64,000 nucleotides of DNA from Morella rubra (lineage: Eukaryota; Streptophyta; Magnoliopsida; Fagales; Myricaceae): contig CM025855.1 in NCBI GenBank assembly GCA_003952965.2, forward strand, positions 710,840 through 774,839. The letters run 5' to 3'. The position numbers and the translations under genes are program-made. The notes beneath the pieces are model-generated. The model had not been told where the DNA came from, searched no databases, and saw only the letters and a list, made by a program, of their open reading frames with translations. Shown piece by piece: positions 34,757 to 46,078 of the stretch (the first letter of the stretch is position 1; every line of letters begins with the position of its first letter).

Positions 34757-37700
34757 ATGGCTATTTCTTCTGCTTTGCATATGTCTTCTCTGATTCTGTT
34801 CTACCTGTTTCTAGCCAGCTTCGGTGCTTGTATGGCTAGCCAAGTGGGTTTGGGATCAAGGCTGTTGGCGAATGAGGACCAGGCATGGATTTCTGATAAT
34901 GGCACGTTTGCTTTTGGGTTCACTCACGCGGGTGGGCGTGATGATCAATTTCAAGTCGCTATTTGGTTTGCGGAGCTTCCGGGAGATCGAACAATAGTTT
35001 GGTCAGCTAGGTAATTAATTAAGACGTCCCATGTTATACCCTGCCATAATCAACTTATTAGTGCTCCACTCATATATATATATATAGATGCTGTGCATGT
35101 ATACGTGGTTTGGTGTAGTTTTACCAGCTTCTATCAATTTGCTAAAACCCCACTTCCCCGTGATTATATGTATGTCTTGGTTTAATGAGAAATATTAAAC
35201 AGCATTAATGTATGACACTTGATAACAGTTCTTCCCGGCCAGAAATACTGCCCTCGACGTTCTTTTCTAAAAGATGCGTTCTGGTCTTATCAGCTATCGG
35301 TGGAACCGCCGCTTTTATTTCTCTAGGAGCAGGCCTTTAGTGCAACTCGGTGCGAACCGGCTGGAAGCTAGTTTTGGTGTTCTTTAGTTGTCAAAACCGC
35401 TGCTAAAACCACACATCTCTTCTTATATATATCTAATAGATAGAGAGTCTGGCAATGTTCCAGTTAAATAAAGAGTCTTATAAATTAAGCTAGGACAATC
35501 GTATTCTTACTGGTCTTTTACCTTAAGAGAGCAAGTAGACTCCGTAGCTCAACCTTGTTGTGATCTTGCACATCTTGAAAAGGTCTTATACATAGAGTGG
35601 AGACTGGACTGGACGGGGTTTCTGGGTTTGTAACTCCAGATAAAAATTCACAAGCCATTTCTCCATCTCTAGTCTTTACTAAGGCGTATGCAGGTATAAC
35701 ATGATCCCATCAGAACTTAAGACCACAAATTTCGTTTTCTTTCAATCCAATATAGAAGCTCTCCGGTGACCAACAACGCAATCTTGGAGTTCGACCCCAC
35801 TGGAAACCTTGTTCTCGTCGATGGCCACACTACCGTCTGGACGTCTAACACCTCAGGCGCACGCGCAGAATACGCGGTCATGTCAGAGTCCGGCAACTTC
35901 ATCCTGTACAGCACAGCCAACCACATTGTATGGCAGAGTTTTTCTCACCCGTCTGACACTCTCCTTCCAAATCAACCCCTTACAGTTTCACTAGAGCTAA
36001 CAACATCCAAGTTAGCTTCACATGGTGGCTATTATACCCTCAAAATGCTTCAGCAACCTACTTCACTAAGCCTTGCTTTGACATACAATTTGCCTGAAAG
36101 TTTTGACAACTTGCCTGAATCTTACACCAACTACTCTTACTGGGAAGGACCCGATATATCAAATGTAACCGGGGACGTTGTTGCAGTTTTGGATGAAGCG
36201 GGAAGCTTTGGAATTGTTTATGGAGAGTCATCGGATGGTGCAGTGTACGTGTACAAGAACGATGGTGATGAAGGGGGATTGTCAGCAGCCTCAAACCAAT
36301 CAAACAGGTTAGCGGTTCTTCGAAGATTGACTCTTGAGACTAATGGAAATATACGTTTGTATAAATGGGATGATGATGTAAACGGCTCGCGCCAATGGGT
36401 GTCAGAATGGGCTCCAGTATCTAACCCTTGTGATATTGCTGGAATTTGTGGCAATGGGATATGCAACTTGGATAGGAGCAAGACTAATGCTTCTTGCACA
36501 TGTTTACCGGGTACAATTAAGGTCGAAGGTGGTAGTCAGTGCTTGGAGAATTCATCTTTGATCGGCAAATGTGAGTCACAGCATGACAATTGGACATCGC
36601 AGTTTAGGATCTCAACGGTGCAGCTAACCAATTACTATTTTTCTGATTTCTCTGTGGTAGCAAATTATAGTGATATTGCAACGGTGTCAAAGTGTGGCGA
36701 TGCTTGTCTATCAGACTGTGAATGTGTTGCTTCCGTATACGGGCTTAATGACGAGAAGCCTTACTGTTGGGTGTTAAGGAGCTTGGACTTCGGAGGGTTT
36801 GAGGACCCTGGCTCAACCCTGTTTGTGAAAGTTAGGTCTAATGGTTCGACCACACCCGAAAGCAATTCGAGAGGTTCTTCAGAAGGGTCTGGGAATATGC
36901 GAGAGAAGATTTTGGTTCTTCCAATTGTGCTTAGCATGACAGTACTGCTCATCGGGCTGCTCTGTTTGTTATTGTACTACAATGTTCATAGAAGAAGAGC
37001 TTTAAAGAGAGCCATGGAGAACTGCTTGATCTTCGAAGGTGCTCCATTGAATTTTAGCTACCGTGATTTGCAAATCCGGACGTGGCATTTTACCCAATTG
37101 CTGGGAACAGGTAAGCATATTGATAGAATACAATATTATTATTACTTCTTTTTTTCTGTCATCTGGTCCCCTTATACCAATGTGATGCTTCTTTTACAGG
37201 AGGATTTGGAAGTGTATACAAAGGAAGCCTAGCAGATGGGACTTTGGTTGCAGTAAAGAAACTAGATAAGGTGTTGCCCCATGGAGAGAAAGAATTTATA
37301 ACCGAAGTGAACACCATTGGCTCCATGCATCACATGAACTTGGTTCGGCTTTGCGGATACTGCTCTGAGGGGTCACAGAGGTGAGTACTGATCCTTGGCA
37401 ATCAATTTCACCAAAATGCATCTAAAAATGTCCACTGGCTATAAACCATTTTTTGGGAGCTTTACTTATAGTATGGTCTAGAGCTCTAGTGGACATTTTG
37501 AGATCTAAATGTAGATTATATCACAATTAGAGAGGGCAACTTACTTAAAATTTAACTTTTAAGTATTCTGGCTTGAAATGTGATGTTGATCTGCAGGCTT
37601 CTAGTGTACGAGTTCATGAAAAATGGGTCCTTGGACAAATGGATCTTTCCTTCGTTGCATTGCCGAGACAGGCTACTAGATTGGTCAACTCGCTTCCATA

Positions 37701-38488
37701 TAGCTGTTGCTACTGCACAAGGGATTGCATATTTCCATGAGCAATGCCGAAATCGAATAATACACTGTGACATCAAGCCAGAAAATATTTTATTGGATGA
37801 GAATTTTTGCCCAAAAGTGTCGGATTTTGGACTAGCTAAGTTAATGGGAAGAGAGCACTCGCAGGTTGTAACAATGGTCAGAGGAACTAGAGGCTATTTG
37901 GCTCCAGAATGGGTTAGTAACCGCCCTATTACTGTAAAGGCCGATGTGTACAGTTATGGAATGCTTCTTTTAGAGATCGTTGGGGGGAGGAGAAATCTTG
38001 ACATGTCCTTTGATGCAGATGACTTCTTCTACCCTGGATGGGCTTTTAAGGTATCCTAATTCCTAAATATCTTGCTGATTATTGTAACTCATAAGCAAAA
38101 TGTTGGCTATATGATAATAATTAACCACAGAAATGCTGAATTTCTGTAGGAGATGACAAATGGGACAGCTATAAAAGTTGCAGATAGGCGTCTAGAGGGA
38201 GCAGTGGAAGAAGCAGAGCTCATAAGAGCTCTGAAAGTAGCATTCTGGTGCATTCAGGATGAGGTATCCGTGAGACCTTCGATGGGGGAAGTGGTGAAGA
38301 TGTTGGAAAGCTCAACTCACATCAACATGCCACCAATGCCTCAGACGGTTCTGGAGCTGATTGAGGAAGGCCTGGATGATATATACAAAGCAATGAAGAG
38401 AGAGTTCAATCACTTCAGCTCCTTCACTGTCAATAGCCAGCCCTCATCTCAAGCTACATGTAGTTATTCCACAATGTCACCCAGATAA
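34757..38488 (+). CDS. G-type lectin S-receptor-like Ser/Thr kinase (At5g24080-like)
   Basis: Exons 34757-35010, 35756-37110, 37200-37380, 37597-38050 and 38150-38488 join in phase to 860 residues. In order: signal peptide (about 1-27); bulb-type lectin domain (about 30-150); an S-locus/EGF-like Cys-rich stretch near residue 308 (NPCDIAGICGNGIC); a PAN-like Cys region (about 384-443); one transmembrane helix (about 470-495, LPIVLSMTVLLIGLLCLLLYY); and a kinase domain from about 535. The kinase shows GTGGFGSVYKG, VAVKKL, IIHCDIKPENILL (about 650) and DFG (about 671). The catalytic loop reads HCD rather than HRD, so it is a non-RD kinase, a class often linked to immune perception. Most S-receptor kinases have few or single exons; this intron-split kinase is typical of the At5g24080 type. 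Ligand is unknown. No break was seen. Confidence 0.88.
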
Positions 38489-39164
38489 TGAAGATAAAGC
38501 CAAAACTCTTCTTTTTTCTTTTGGGGGCATTGAAATTGGTGTCACTAGCAAAAATAGCTTCCCAAGACTTTGGTGATCAGTGTTGTGGTGTCTATTAATG
38601 TACTTCAACAAACATTTTAAAGGATTTTATTGCACTCTTTTTTTGGATTAATATAATTGAAAACTCTACAAAGTACACTATAAGTTACATTGTTCATGTA
38701 GAAGTTTTGGCCAAAATTTTGCTCTGCCCAAAAAGAAAGGACCTCGTCTTTAGCAGATCACTAATATGCTTGCGCACAAGTGTGAGGCCCATGCATCGAC
38801 GAAGGGTTTTAAGGCCCGACGTTTGAAACAAATCGGCCCACATTTTCATTAGAAGGCAGAACAGCTGTGAACAACCACTGATACGCAAAGTCAAAAGAAT
38901 CTGAGGCCCAGAAAAAGAACTCGGAGAATCTCACCTAAGAAAGAAAGTAAAAAAAAATGAAAGAACCTTCATTTTGTTCTAAGAGCTGCCTTAAAACAGC
39001 TCCTGTATGCATTTGGCGTGGCTGCAACTTCTCGCAGCAGCCACCATCGCTAATCGAGATAATAAGAAGTCCAAATGCCACGTTTGGGATGGGAGAAACG
39101 GTACAAGATCAGCCAATTCAAGAAGTAGTCCCATTGATTTCTTTTTTCTTTGGGCAATCTATGG
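38489..39164. other. 3' flank of the receptor kinase gene, no other gene seen
   Basis: The first ~200 bases are probably 3' UTR, with an AATATAAT-type signal near 38649. No recognisable feature follows. Confidence 0.4.
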
Positions 39165-39240
39165 GTGATGTGCTTCGATTACTCACATATTTTTTGGGAA
39201 AAAAAATATACTTTTCACTTACAGAATAAATGCAGCAACT

Positions 39241-40197
39241 TATGGCCCCCCCAAAGTTTTTCAAAAAAAATTTCACATATGCGTAAAATTTCAAATTTTT
39301 GCAAACTTTTTTTTAATATAAGGGCAAAATTGATAGTAATCTTTTTAATGGCCCCTCCAAAAATTTTGAAAAAATTAAACATGAGAGGAAAAAAGAACAT
39401 GAGATGAGAAATAACTACATTATAAGTGAACCCTCAAATTTTTTTTTTTTTTAAAAAATACTAAGTGTCTTTTTTACTTTTCTCTCTTCCTCCATTTTTT
39501 TCTAAAATTCCTCCCTCCCTCCCTCTTTTCTAGAATCTCTCTCTCTCTCTCTCTCTCTCTAGATTATGTATTTTATACTTTTCTTTCTATCTACCTCTTT
39601 TCTAAAATTCATCTCTTCTTTCTCTCTCACTTCTACATCTCACTATTTACACTCTTATTGTTCAGATTTTTCTCTCTCTCTTTTTACCTCATATACAAAT
39701 AGCAAAATCCATATTCTATGCAAAAAAAATTGCTTTGCACACAAAAAAATTCCTTAAAAAAAAAAACTCATTTCATTATTTTCTAATTTATATTGCTCTA
39801 TTTTTTTTTCTAAAAAAAATATTATTATTGCTCTTTTATTTGTACCTATTTTATTTTGACTAGATTTTAACATTGCTTCATACCTTTGTCAATAACTTAT
39901 GAGCCATTTATTCCGAAGATTTTAAACTTTTGATTATATTCACCAGCACAGTACTGACATAATACGATGACTTTTACTCAAGGTCCATTAGCAATTTAGC
40001 TTTTACACTTAAGTTAACTTACTTTTAAGTTAACACATATGTTGTAACATTTTGATTATGCTTATTATTGATTATAATAAAAATTTGAAGGTAGTCCAAG
40101 AACATGTAAGATGACCTTGACACCTAATTAGAAAAAAAAAATTAAGTAAAAATTATATTTGACTCCCCTAAAAAAGTAAATCTTGGATTCGTCCCTG
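39241..40197. mobile_element. degenerate inserted element interrupting the first tandem unit
   Basis: This sequence is present in the first but absent from the second copy of the local duplication. It opens ATGGCCCCCCCAAAG and ends CTTGGATTCGTCCCTG, the reverse of CAGGGACGAATCCAAG, which has the look of a hAT-type end. The left end is worn and no clean target repeat is visible. A CT microsatellite lies inside at about 39536-39560. Confidence 0.4.
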
Positions 40198-40415
40198 CCG
40201 TCTATGTCCTAAGCCTGAAGCTTAGAATGTAAACTGCAAAAACAAGGTGGCTGGTGCTCACCTACAGTCTTTTGAACTATTCTTCTTTATATTTTTCTTT
40301 TTCTGTTTAATTTTTTAATTTATTACTCTCGTGACCACGACATAGACTCGGTAAAATAAAGAAATACGTCACATTCTAAAAGTCTTTTAGGACCCAATCG
40401 TAAAATAAAATAAAG

Positions 40416-40813
40416 AAGAAAATATACTTTTCACCCACGAATTACTATAAGTTTTGTACTTTGCACCCTAAACTATCAAATTTGACACATTGCACCCTCT
40501 AACTACCAATTTTTAACACTTTGCATCCTTTATCAAATTTTTAGACTAAAATGACGATAATGCCCTTGACTCATTTTGCATATATTGAAGATATTGTTGT
40601 CAATTCATTAATTTTTCAAGGGTATTATTGTCAAATAGAGGTGCAAAGTGTTTAATATTAGTAGTTGGAGGGTGTAATGTGTCAAAGTGGGTAGTTTAGG
40701 GTGCAAAAGTGTCTAACATTGGTAGTTTGAGGGTGCAATGTCTTAAAGATGGTAGTTTGGGGTGTAATATGTCACTATTCCGGTAGTTGTGGGTGAAAAG
40801 TGTATTTTCCCCT
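40416..40813. mobile_element. palindromic miniature element, ~398 bp, probably Mutator-like
   Basis: The left half begins AAGAAAATATACTTTTCACCCAC and the right half ends GTGGGTGAAAAGTGTATTTTCCCC, its inverted copy. The inverted similarity extends for well over 100 bases on each side (repeated TTGCACCCTAAACTA wording). Flanks AAAATAAAG (40407-40415) and AAAATAAAA (40814-40822) give a 9-bp duplication with one mismatch. The second tandem unit shows the uninterrupted site GTAAAATAAAATAAAAAAGTG, which supports an insertion here. It is non-coding. Confidence 0.7.
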
Positions 40814-41699
40814 AAAATAAAAAAGTGCAGAAGCAATCGAAGAGCTCGACTCCTCTCCTTCGCGCCACCTTGGAAGAGGCAGCAAATGGAGGTGGATCCC
40901 GTGCAGATCCACCTCACACACTGCTTGATCGCGATGAGCAAAAGTGGATCGCGTAAATCCATAGCCACAAGAAAGGTGGATCCACGATGATTTCAATATA
41001 TGTGTGATGTACTTTAATCACTCGCACATATTTTATTGGAGAAAATACACTTTTCACTTATGACATATAGTAACTTTTGTCCTTGCACCCACAAACTATA
41101 CATTGTACCCTCAATCTATGTCTTAAACCTAAAGTTTAGGGTATAAAATGTAAAACCGAGAATGTCACCTACCATCTTTTGAACTATTCTTTTTTTATAT
41201 TTTTTCTTTTTCTTTTTAATTTTTTAAATTTTATTAGTCTTGTGACCACGACATAGACTCCGTAAAATAAACTAATTAATATGTCACATTCTAAAAGTCT
41301 TTTGACACCCAATTGTAAAATAAAATAAAAAAGTGCAAAAGTCATCGAGAGCTCAACTCCTCTCCTTCGCGCCACCTTGGAAGAGGTGGCAAGTGGAGGT
41401 GGATCCACCTCACGGCCACTTGATCGTGGTGCGAAGGCGGATCACACAAATCTACAGCCACAGCAAAGGAGGATCTGCATCGGTCTATAGCCGCACATCC
41501 ACCTTTTGCATTGCTAGATGGTGGTGGGAAGGGGTTGTTTGGCCGCAGATCCACTCTAATGAGAAAATGGATTCGCGGCAGATCTACAGCGCCACCCCCA
41601 ATTGGGGAGTGATGTGTCTCGCGACCACCGCACATTGGTGGATCATCTGCTTCAAACTTGGCATGGGTGGCGCACTAGAGCAGGAGTTTAATTCAATTC

Positions 41700-42100
41700 A
41701 TTTTTTACGATTTTGAGTTCTTTTGTTTTTATTTTTTAATAATTTTGAGACATTTTTATTATATTTAGTTCGTATTTGCACTCCAAGGTTTGTAGAGAAT
41801 TTCTTGAGAAACTTGATATAGTTTGGAGTTTTATTATATTTTGTGAAAAGGTAATAAAATTTTTGAAGTATGTTTGAGTATGGTGAAAATTTTTGGAGTT
41901 ATATGAAAGTTGGTCAGTGAGTAAAGAAAAATATGATTTGAGTTAATTTTTATATTTATTATGAATAGAGATAATTTGATGAGGAGAGATAATTTTAAAG
42001 TTTGTTATTATTATTTTAAAATTTTTGAAATTAAAACAAAGTGAAAAACAAAAATTACCGTTGACGTGAAAATGGAAAAAAGTGAAAAATTTGTTGACAA
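41700..42100. repeat. AT-rich dispersed repeat
   Basis: The sequence shares ordered wording with 31890-32160, such as a GAGTTTTATTA...GTGAAAAGGTAATAAAATTTTTGAAG core and ATTATTATTTTAAAATTTTTGAAATTAAAAC. Neither copy has clear ends or target duplications. Confidence 0.4.
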
Positions 42101-42109
42101 ATTTTTCTG

Positions 42110-42374
42110 AGTTAGTTATGTTTGGGAATGAGAATTTTGGCTAAAATTCTCATTCCCAATAAGGATTACGATCATCTCAATCTTTTACTCAAATTGCATG
42201 TGGTAATTTGAGGATAGATAGACATAACAAATGAATTTACACAATTTAATGTTGTCCATATAAAGTTTTGAACAATATAAGCTCTACAATGTAATCCACT
42301 AGTTGTGTCTATTTTTTTTCAACTACACCCGTACAATTTGGGCTGAAAATCTTAGCCCTGCAAACATGCCTAAT
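42110..42374. mobile_element. possible MITE
   Basis: The left end TTAGTTATGTTTGGGAATGAGAA and the right end CTTAGCCCTGCAAACATGCCTAA are imperfect inverted copies. No certain target duplication is visible. Confidence 0.35.
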
Positions 42375-43411
42375 CTCAAAAACTGTGTATAAACTCATTT
42401 TAAACTGGTCTAAAACTAAACTCTGTATAAACTTGATTTCAAACCCAGAAATTGGAACCCAAACCCGTTGCCAATTAACATGGCCATATGGTGTGTTTGA
42501 TATTGAATTTGGGACACGTAAATTTTTTTTATTGAATATAATTTGAGTATTTTTAATGCATCATCGATATTAACGAAATAAAATTAATATTGCCTGAAAA
42601 AAAAATCAAAATAAACTTGCCTTCGTAATATTGGCCGTCGACAGCTTTCTCCCAGTTTCTTTCCGAGTCATTTTGCCGGCCGGCCACAATAACATTAGAT
42701 TTCGCTTTCCTCAAGATCTTCCACCTACCACAGGCACAGCTAGCTATTAAAAATCATCTCCTTCGTACAGCAACGTCAAAGTTCACCAATATCCAACGCC
42801 CTAGGGGACGAGACCATTTAAATCATGGTGGCAAGAGACGGTAGAGCGAAGACCTCTGTAACTTCGCGCGGACGTACGTAGCACCTGTGCTGGCGAATTG
42901 ATGTAGATTAATCACTACCTTATTTTTCATCCTTACCGTCAAGAATGAATATCAGTTAGTTCTTGCATAGATAAATTGCTCTAAAGGGATTTATTGATTA
43001 TATTGATCAGACACAACATGCTGATTCATGGGTCCAAATTATGCTCGCGAGCTAGTTGGCTGGAGGAAAAAGATGCTCTGGCCGGCGTTTGATCTACTAA
43101 GCCACATGAAAGACAAGAAATATCTTCCGGCCGGCGTTTCCTCTTCGTATGACTATTCTTTCTGGCTGGTCTACTCAGCCTCATGTGGAGGCCTATCAGG
43201 CCAGGTACACTTTGATCGGCGTACGTTGCCATGCATGTGAGTGTAGGGTCTAGAGACGGCGCTCGCGCGCGCTCTCCGGGGCTTGGTTTGGTCGGTAACA
43301 TCAAAAAGATGTGGCTTTTTAGTAGTCTCGACAGGCGATGAAGGTAGAAATGTTACTTCAGTATCATGTATAGGCCAAAACGGAATAAGTGTTTTGGATT
43401 TAAAATTAATT

Positions 43412-43913
43412 AAGGTTAAGTACCGATTTGTCTCTAGGTTTTAACTCCTTTTAACAAATCATCATTTTCAAATTGATCATAGAGGTTTTTGAGTTTATAA
43501 CTTTTGTTAAATAAATCATTCTCTTAAAATTTTATTCTCAAATTTAATAGTTCACACAGTAGCTCTATCATAAATTTGACATATATCATCCAAAACTAAA
43601 ATAATGTGATTTATAAATTTTTAAAGTTTTTTTTTCCTAATTTTATTTTTTAAAATAATTAAGTTTGTTTCATTTTTTAAAAAACAAAAATTAGGAAAAA
43701 GAATTTAAAAAAATTATAAGTCACATAATTTTAGTTTTAAGTGCACATGTCAACTTATGATTGGAATTGACATGTAAATAGTTAAAAGTTAAACGTAAAT
43801 AACTTGTTTGATAAAAATTGCAAATTCAAGAACATTTATGATCAAATTAAAAACCTAAGGACAATTTGTTAAGAGGGATTAAAACCTAGGGACTAAATGG
43901 ATATATAATCCTT
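43412..43913. mobile_element. Mutator-like miniature element with long inverted ends, 502 bp
   Basis: The left end AAGGTTAAGTACCGATTTGT...CTAGGTTTTAAC and the right end GTTAAGAGGGATTAAAACCTAG...ATAATCCTT form inverted copies over about 100 bases. Flanking AAAATTAAT occurs at 43402-43410 and 43914-43922, a 9-bp direct repeat as expected for Mutator-like elements. There is no coding capacity. It sits inside the spacer of the 42488-45222 inverted repeat. Confidence 0.68.
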
Positions 43914-43996
43914 AAAATTAATACCAATTTAGGTCAACTCAATGTCATGTAAATTATGAAGTATATATGCTTTTCCTTTTAGTTAAAATAATAAAA

Positions 43997-44260
43997 GGGA
44001 TAACTACATTTTGCACTCTCTAACTTTGAAGTTCTTGATGCTTTGCACTCATATTTATTGTTTTTGTCACATTGCATCCATCAACTATTGATTTCAGACA
44101 TTTTCCTCTCTATTAAAATTTTTCGTTCTTTAGACATGAGAGGCCTGTGCTCACCTTCTATGTTTGTAGTACTATTCATTTTGTTTTCTTTTTAATTATC
44201 ACTTACTATTTTTCAGTTTTTTAAAATTGTTTCTATTTATTGTTACTTAAGTAAATACTA
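43997..44260. mobile_element. one end of the GGGATAA...TTTTGCACCC miniature family
   Basis: It begins GGGATAACTACATTTTGCAC and continues with TTTGCACTCATATTTATTG and TTGCATCCATCAACTATTGA, matching the left halves of 53937-54307 and 54613-54989. No inverted right end follows, so the copy is truncated; the right boundary is approximate. Confidence 0.45.
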
Positions 44261-45222
44261 TTTTATTTATTATTTTTCAATGATGAAGGTATCTGAAGCT
44301 TCTTTCTGATTAATCCTACGGAATTGTGCATCTTTAATTCCACACAAATCAAATAATTATTAAGTCATATGCATTAGAATAGCCTCAAAAGCTTAATAAC
44401 ACCTAAAAGTTTCAAATCTAAGACTTCGGAAAGCAAATTTTCTAGTTTCAAGACTTAACAACTCGGCCAACCTCTTAAATTAATTTTGGTAATTGTTAAT
44501 ATTCTCGTTTTTACCTTTGTTATTCTTTAACTAAGGGGGCGGAATGAAATAAGTGTACCCGATCTTATATCTCAATTTAGACATATAATATATACGTTTA
44601 GGTACATAACGTGACAGTGGATTATATTTTTGGAGAACAGTTGGATTGACTTCGACAAAACTTGAGTGTTAGGTCGAAAAGGACACAGACGGAAGAAATG
44701 AATTATGTTAATACTTTGAAAAAAAAAATTAAAAGAAAGATTATTACTGTCGTGGTGGTGGAGTTCAGACTTTCGAAGTTTGGGTACTGTCACTTTATAC
44801 CTTCATATATTTATTTTCGAAATAACGAGTCCTTCAACTTTTGATTTTCATGAAAAACAAGTTAGCGAGTGAATCTAGTACGGCAGTTACAGTGATCTGC
44901 GCTCTGGCGGCCTCTTTTACCACCATGCTTTAAATGGCCTCCTCCCCTAAGACGTTGCTGTGCGAGCCAGCTGGGAGATCATGATGTTGAATAGCTGTGG
45001 TAGGTGGGAGCTGATGAGGAAAGAGAACTCTAATTTTATTATGGCCGGCAAAATGAATCAGAAATAAAGTTTATTATATAATTAAGGCAAGTTTTTAGTA
45101 ACTTCTTCAGGCAATAATTAATATTGTTATTTCGTTAATATCGATGATGTATTCAAAATATTCAAATAATCTTCAATAAAAAAAAATTAACGGTGTCCCA
45201 AACAATGTCAAACACGTAGTCG

Positions 45223-45520
45223 TGTATCGTTTTTTTCTTCTGCTAAGCGTGTATCGTTAATTTCAAGCTCAAGCAGCAAATTGTGTTTCGTAGTTCTTTA
45301 CTTCCAGCATAATTTTCCCAAGTTGTGTATTAATACGCGAACCAAGACTCGGAGTCGACTCGGATCCGCGTATTTCTATAAAGGGATATTCCTTTATTGT
45401 ACGCGGCACGCGGAAAAGAAATTTCATGTACGCACATGAAAGCAGTTGATCAATACTTCGTGATCTATTTATAGGACATTTGCGCAAAGGGATTCTAAAG
45501 TTCTACAAGGACCCACTTTC
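45223..45520. other. upstream region of the small membrane-protein gene
   Basis: It contains TTTATAGG at about 45468-45475 just before the reading frame. No other feature was recognised. Confidence 0.3.
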
Positions 45521-46078
45521 ATGCATAGCCTTTGTAATTCACTCAAGTGTTGTTATTTGGAGCATGATGCAGCATGCCTCCATGGAAGCTACACCGAGCT
45601 TTGTACCATCAATGAAAGACAAGAAAAACGGGTTCAATACCATGAGACTAGAGCTCAGAACCTGACAATCGGATACCTCATCCTGCAGGCAATATATATA
45701 ATCGCGGTCTCAGAAAGTTCGTCGACGTCTCTTCAATGTAGAAACTGGTGGGTAATGTTCTCTATCTCCTTGTCAACTTCTGTAGTCTATTTCATCTACT
45801 TCTTAGATGCAGTAAACAAGTTTTACTGGATCCAGTATTATCTAGAAGTTAACCAAATCGATCTGCAAACCCTGCGGATGAGAATATCTGAAGCCAGATT
45901 ATCAGACGAAAATAAAAGCCATTGCCAGATACCAGGCGACGATGGAGAACCCAGTACTGCACGGAAGCCTGATCCTCTGCTGCTGTTCAAACGAAAACTC
46001 TGTATTAGCATCACTGTTAATGCTCTGCTTGCTATTGCAGGTTTTGAATTATATGCCATCCGGTTATTATTGTGTTAA
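45521..46078 (+). CDS. small plant multi-pass membrane protein of unknown function, possibly frameshifted at its start
   Basis: The frame of 185 codons contains QEKRVQYHETRAQNLTIGYL, then a hydrophobic helix (about 50-66), a second (WWVMFSISLSTSVVYFIYFL, about 75-95), a hydrophilic loop, a KPDPLLLFKRK stretch and a last helix ending FELYAIRLLLC. This layout matches, from memory, a plant-specific family of ~200-residue membrane proteins without assigned role. The frame stays open a short way upstream of the Met. However, the piece resembling the family start (FYKDPLSCIAFVIHSS) lies in another frame at about 45501-45548, so a one-base shift near 45545 is likely. It may be a pseudogene or a sequencing slip. 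Confidence 0.55.
   Translation: MHSLCNSLKCCYLEHDAACLHGSYTELCTINERQEKRVQYHETRAQNLTIGYLILQAIYIIAVSESSSTSLQCRNWWVMFSISLSTSVVYFIYFLDAVNKFYWIQYYLEVNQIDLQTLRMRISEARLSDENKSHCQIPGDDGEPSTARKPDPLLLFKRKLCISITVNALLAIAGFELYAIRLLLC

Larger units (their letters stand above)
39165..41490. repeat. tandem duplication of a ~490-bp unit; the first copy is split by two insertions
   Basis: The second unit (41002-41490) runs GTGTGATGTACTTTAATCAC, CTTTTCACTTATGACA, TCTATGTCTTAAACCTAAAG, GACCACGACATAGACTC and TCCTTCGCGCCACCTTGGAAGAGG. The same landmarks occur in the same order in the first unit, but in three pieces: 39165-39240, 40198-40415 and 40814-41000. The gaps hold two inserted sequences (39241-40197 and 40416-40813). 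Short frames here have no family features. Confidence 0.75.
42488..45222. repeat. long inverted repeat, arms 42488-42868 and 44878-45222
   Basis: The reverse complement of 44878-45222 reads in the same order as 42488-42868. Landmarks are GTGTTTGA(T/C)ATTG, TGCATCATCGATATTAACGA against TACATCATCGATATTAACGA, TTGCCTGAA, TCATTTTGCCGGCC, CCACCTACCACAG, CAGCAACGTC, CCATTTAAATCATGGTGG against CCATTTAAAGCATGGTGG, and CTGTAACT. Arms are roughly 75-80% alike by eye. The ~2-kb centre holds two miniature elements and no recognisable transposase. It could be a non-autonomous element with long terminal inverted repeats, but I found no matching target duplication. Confidence 0.65.

Noticed and set aside
40775-41716. 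Several overlapping frames rich in Pro, Arg and His
   Set aside because: They arise from the GC-rich part of the tandem units on both strands; not collinear with any known protein.
43026-43304. Overlapping frames on both strands near 43.1 kb
   Set aside because: They fall in the spacer of the long inverted repeat and show no domain; GC-rich patch effect.
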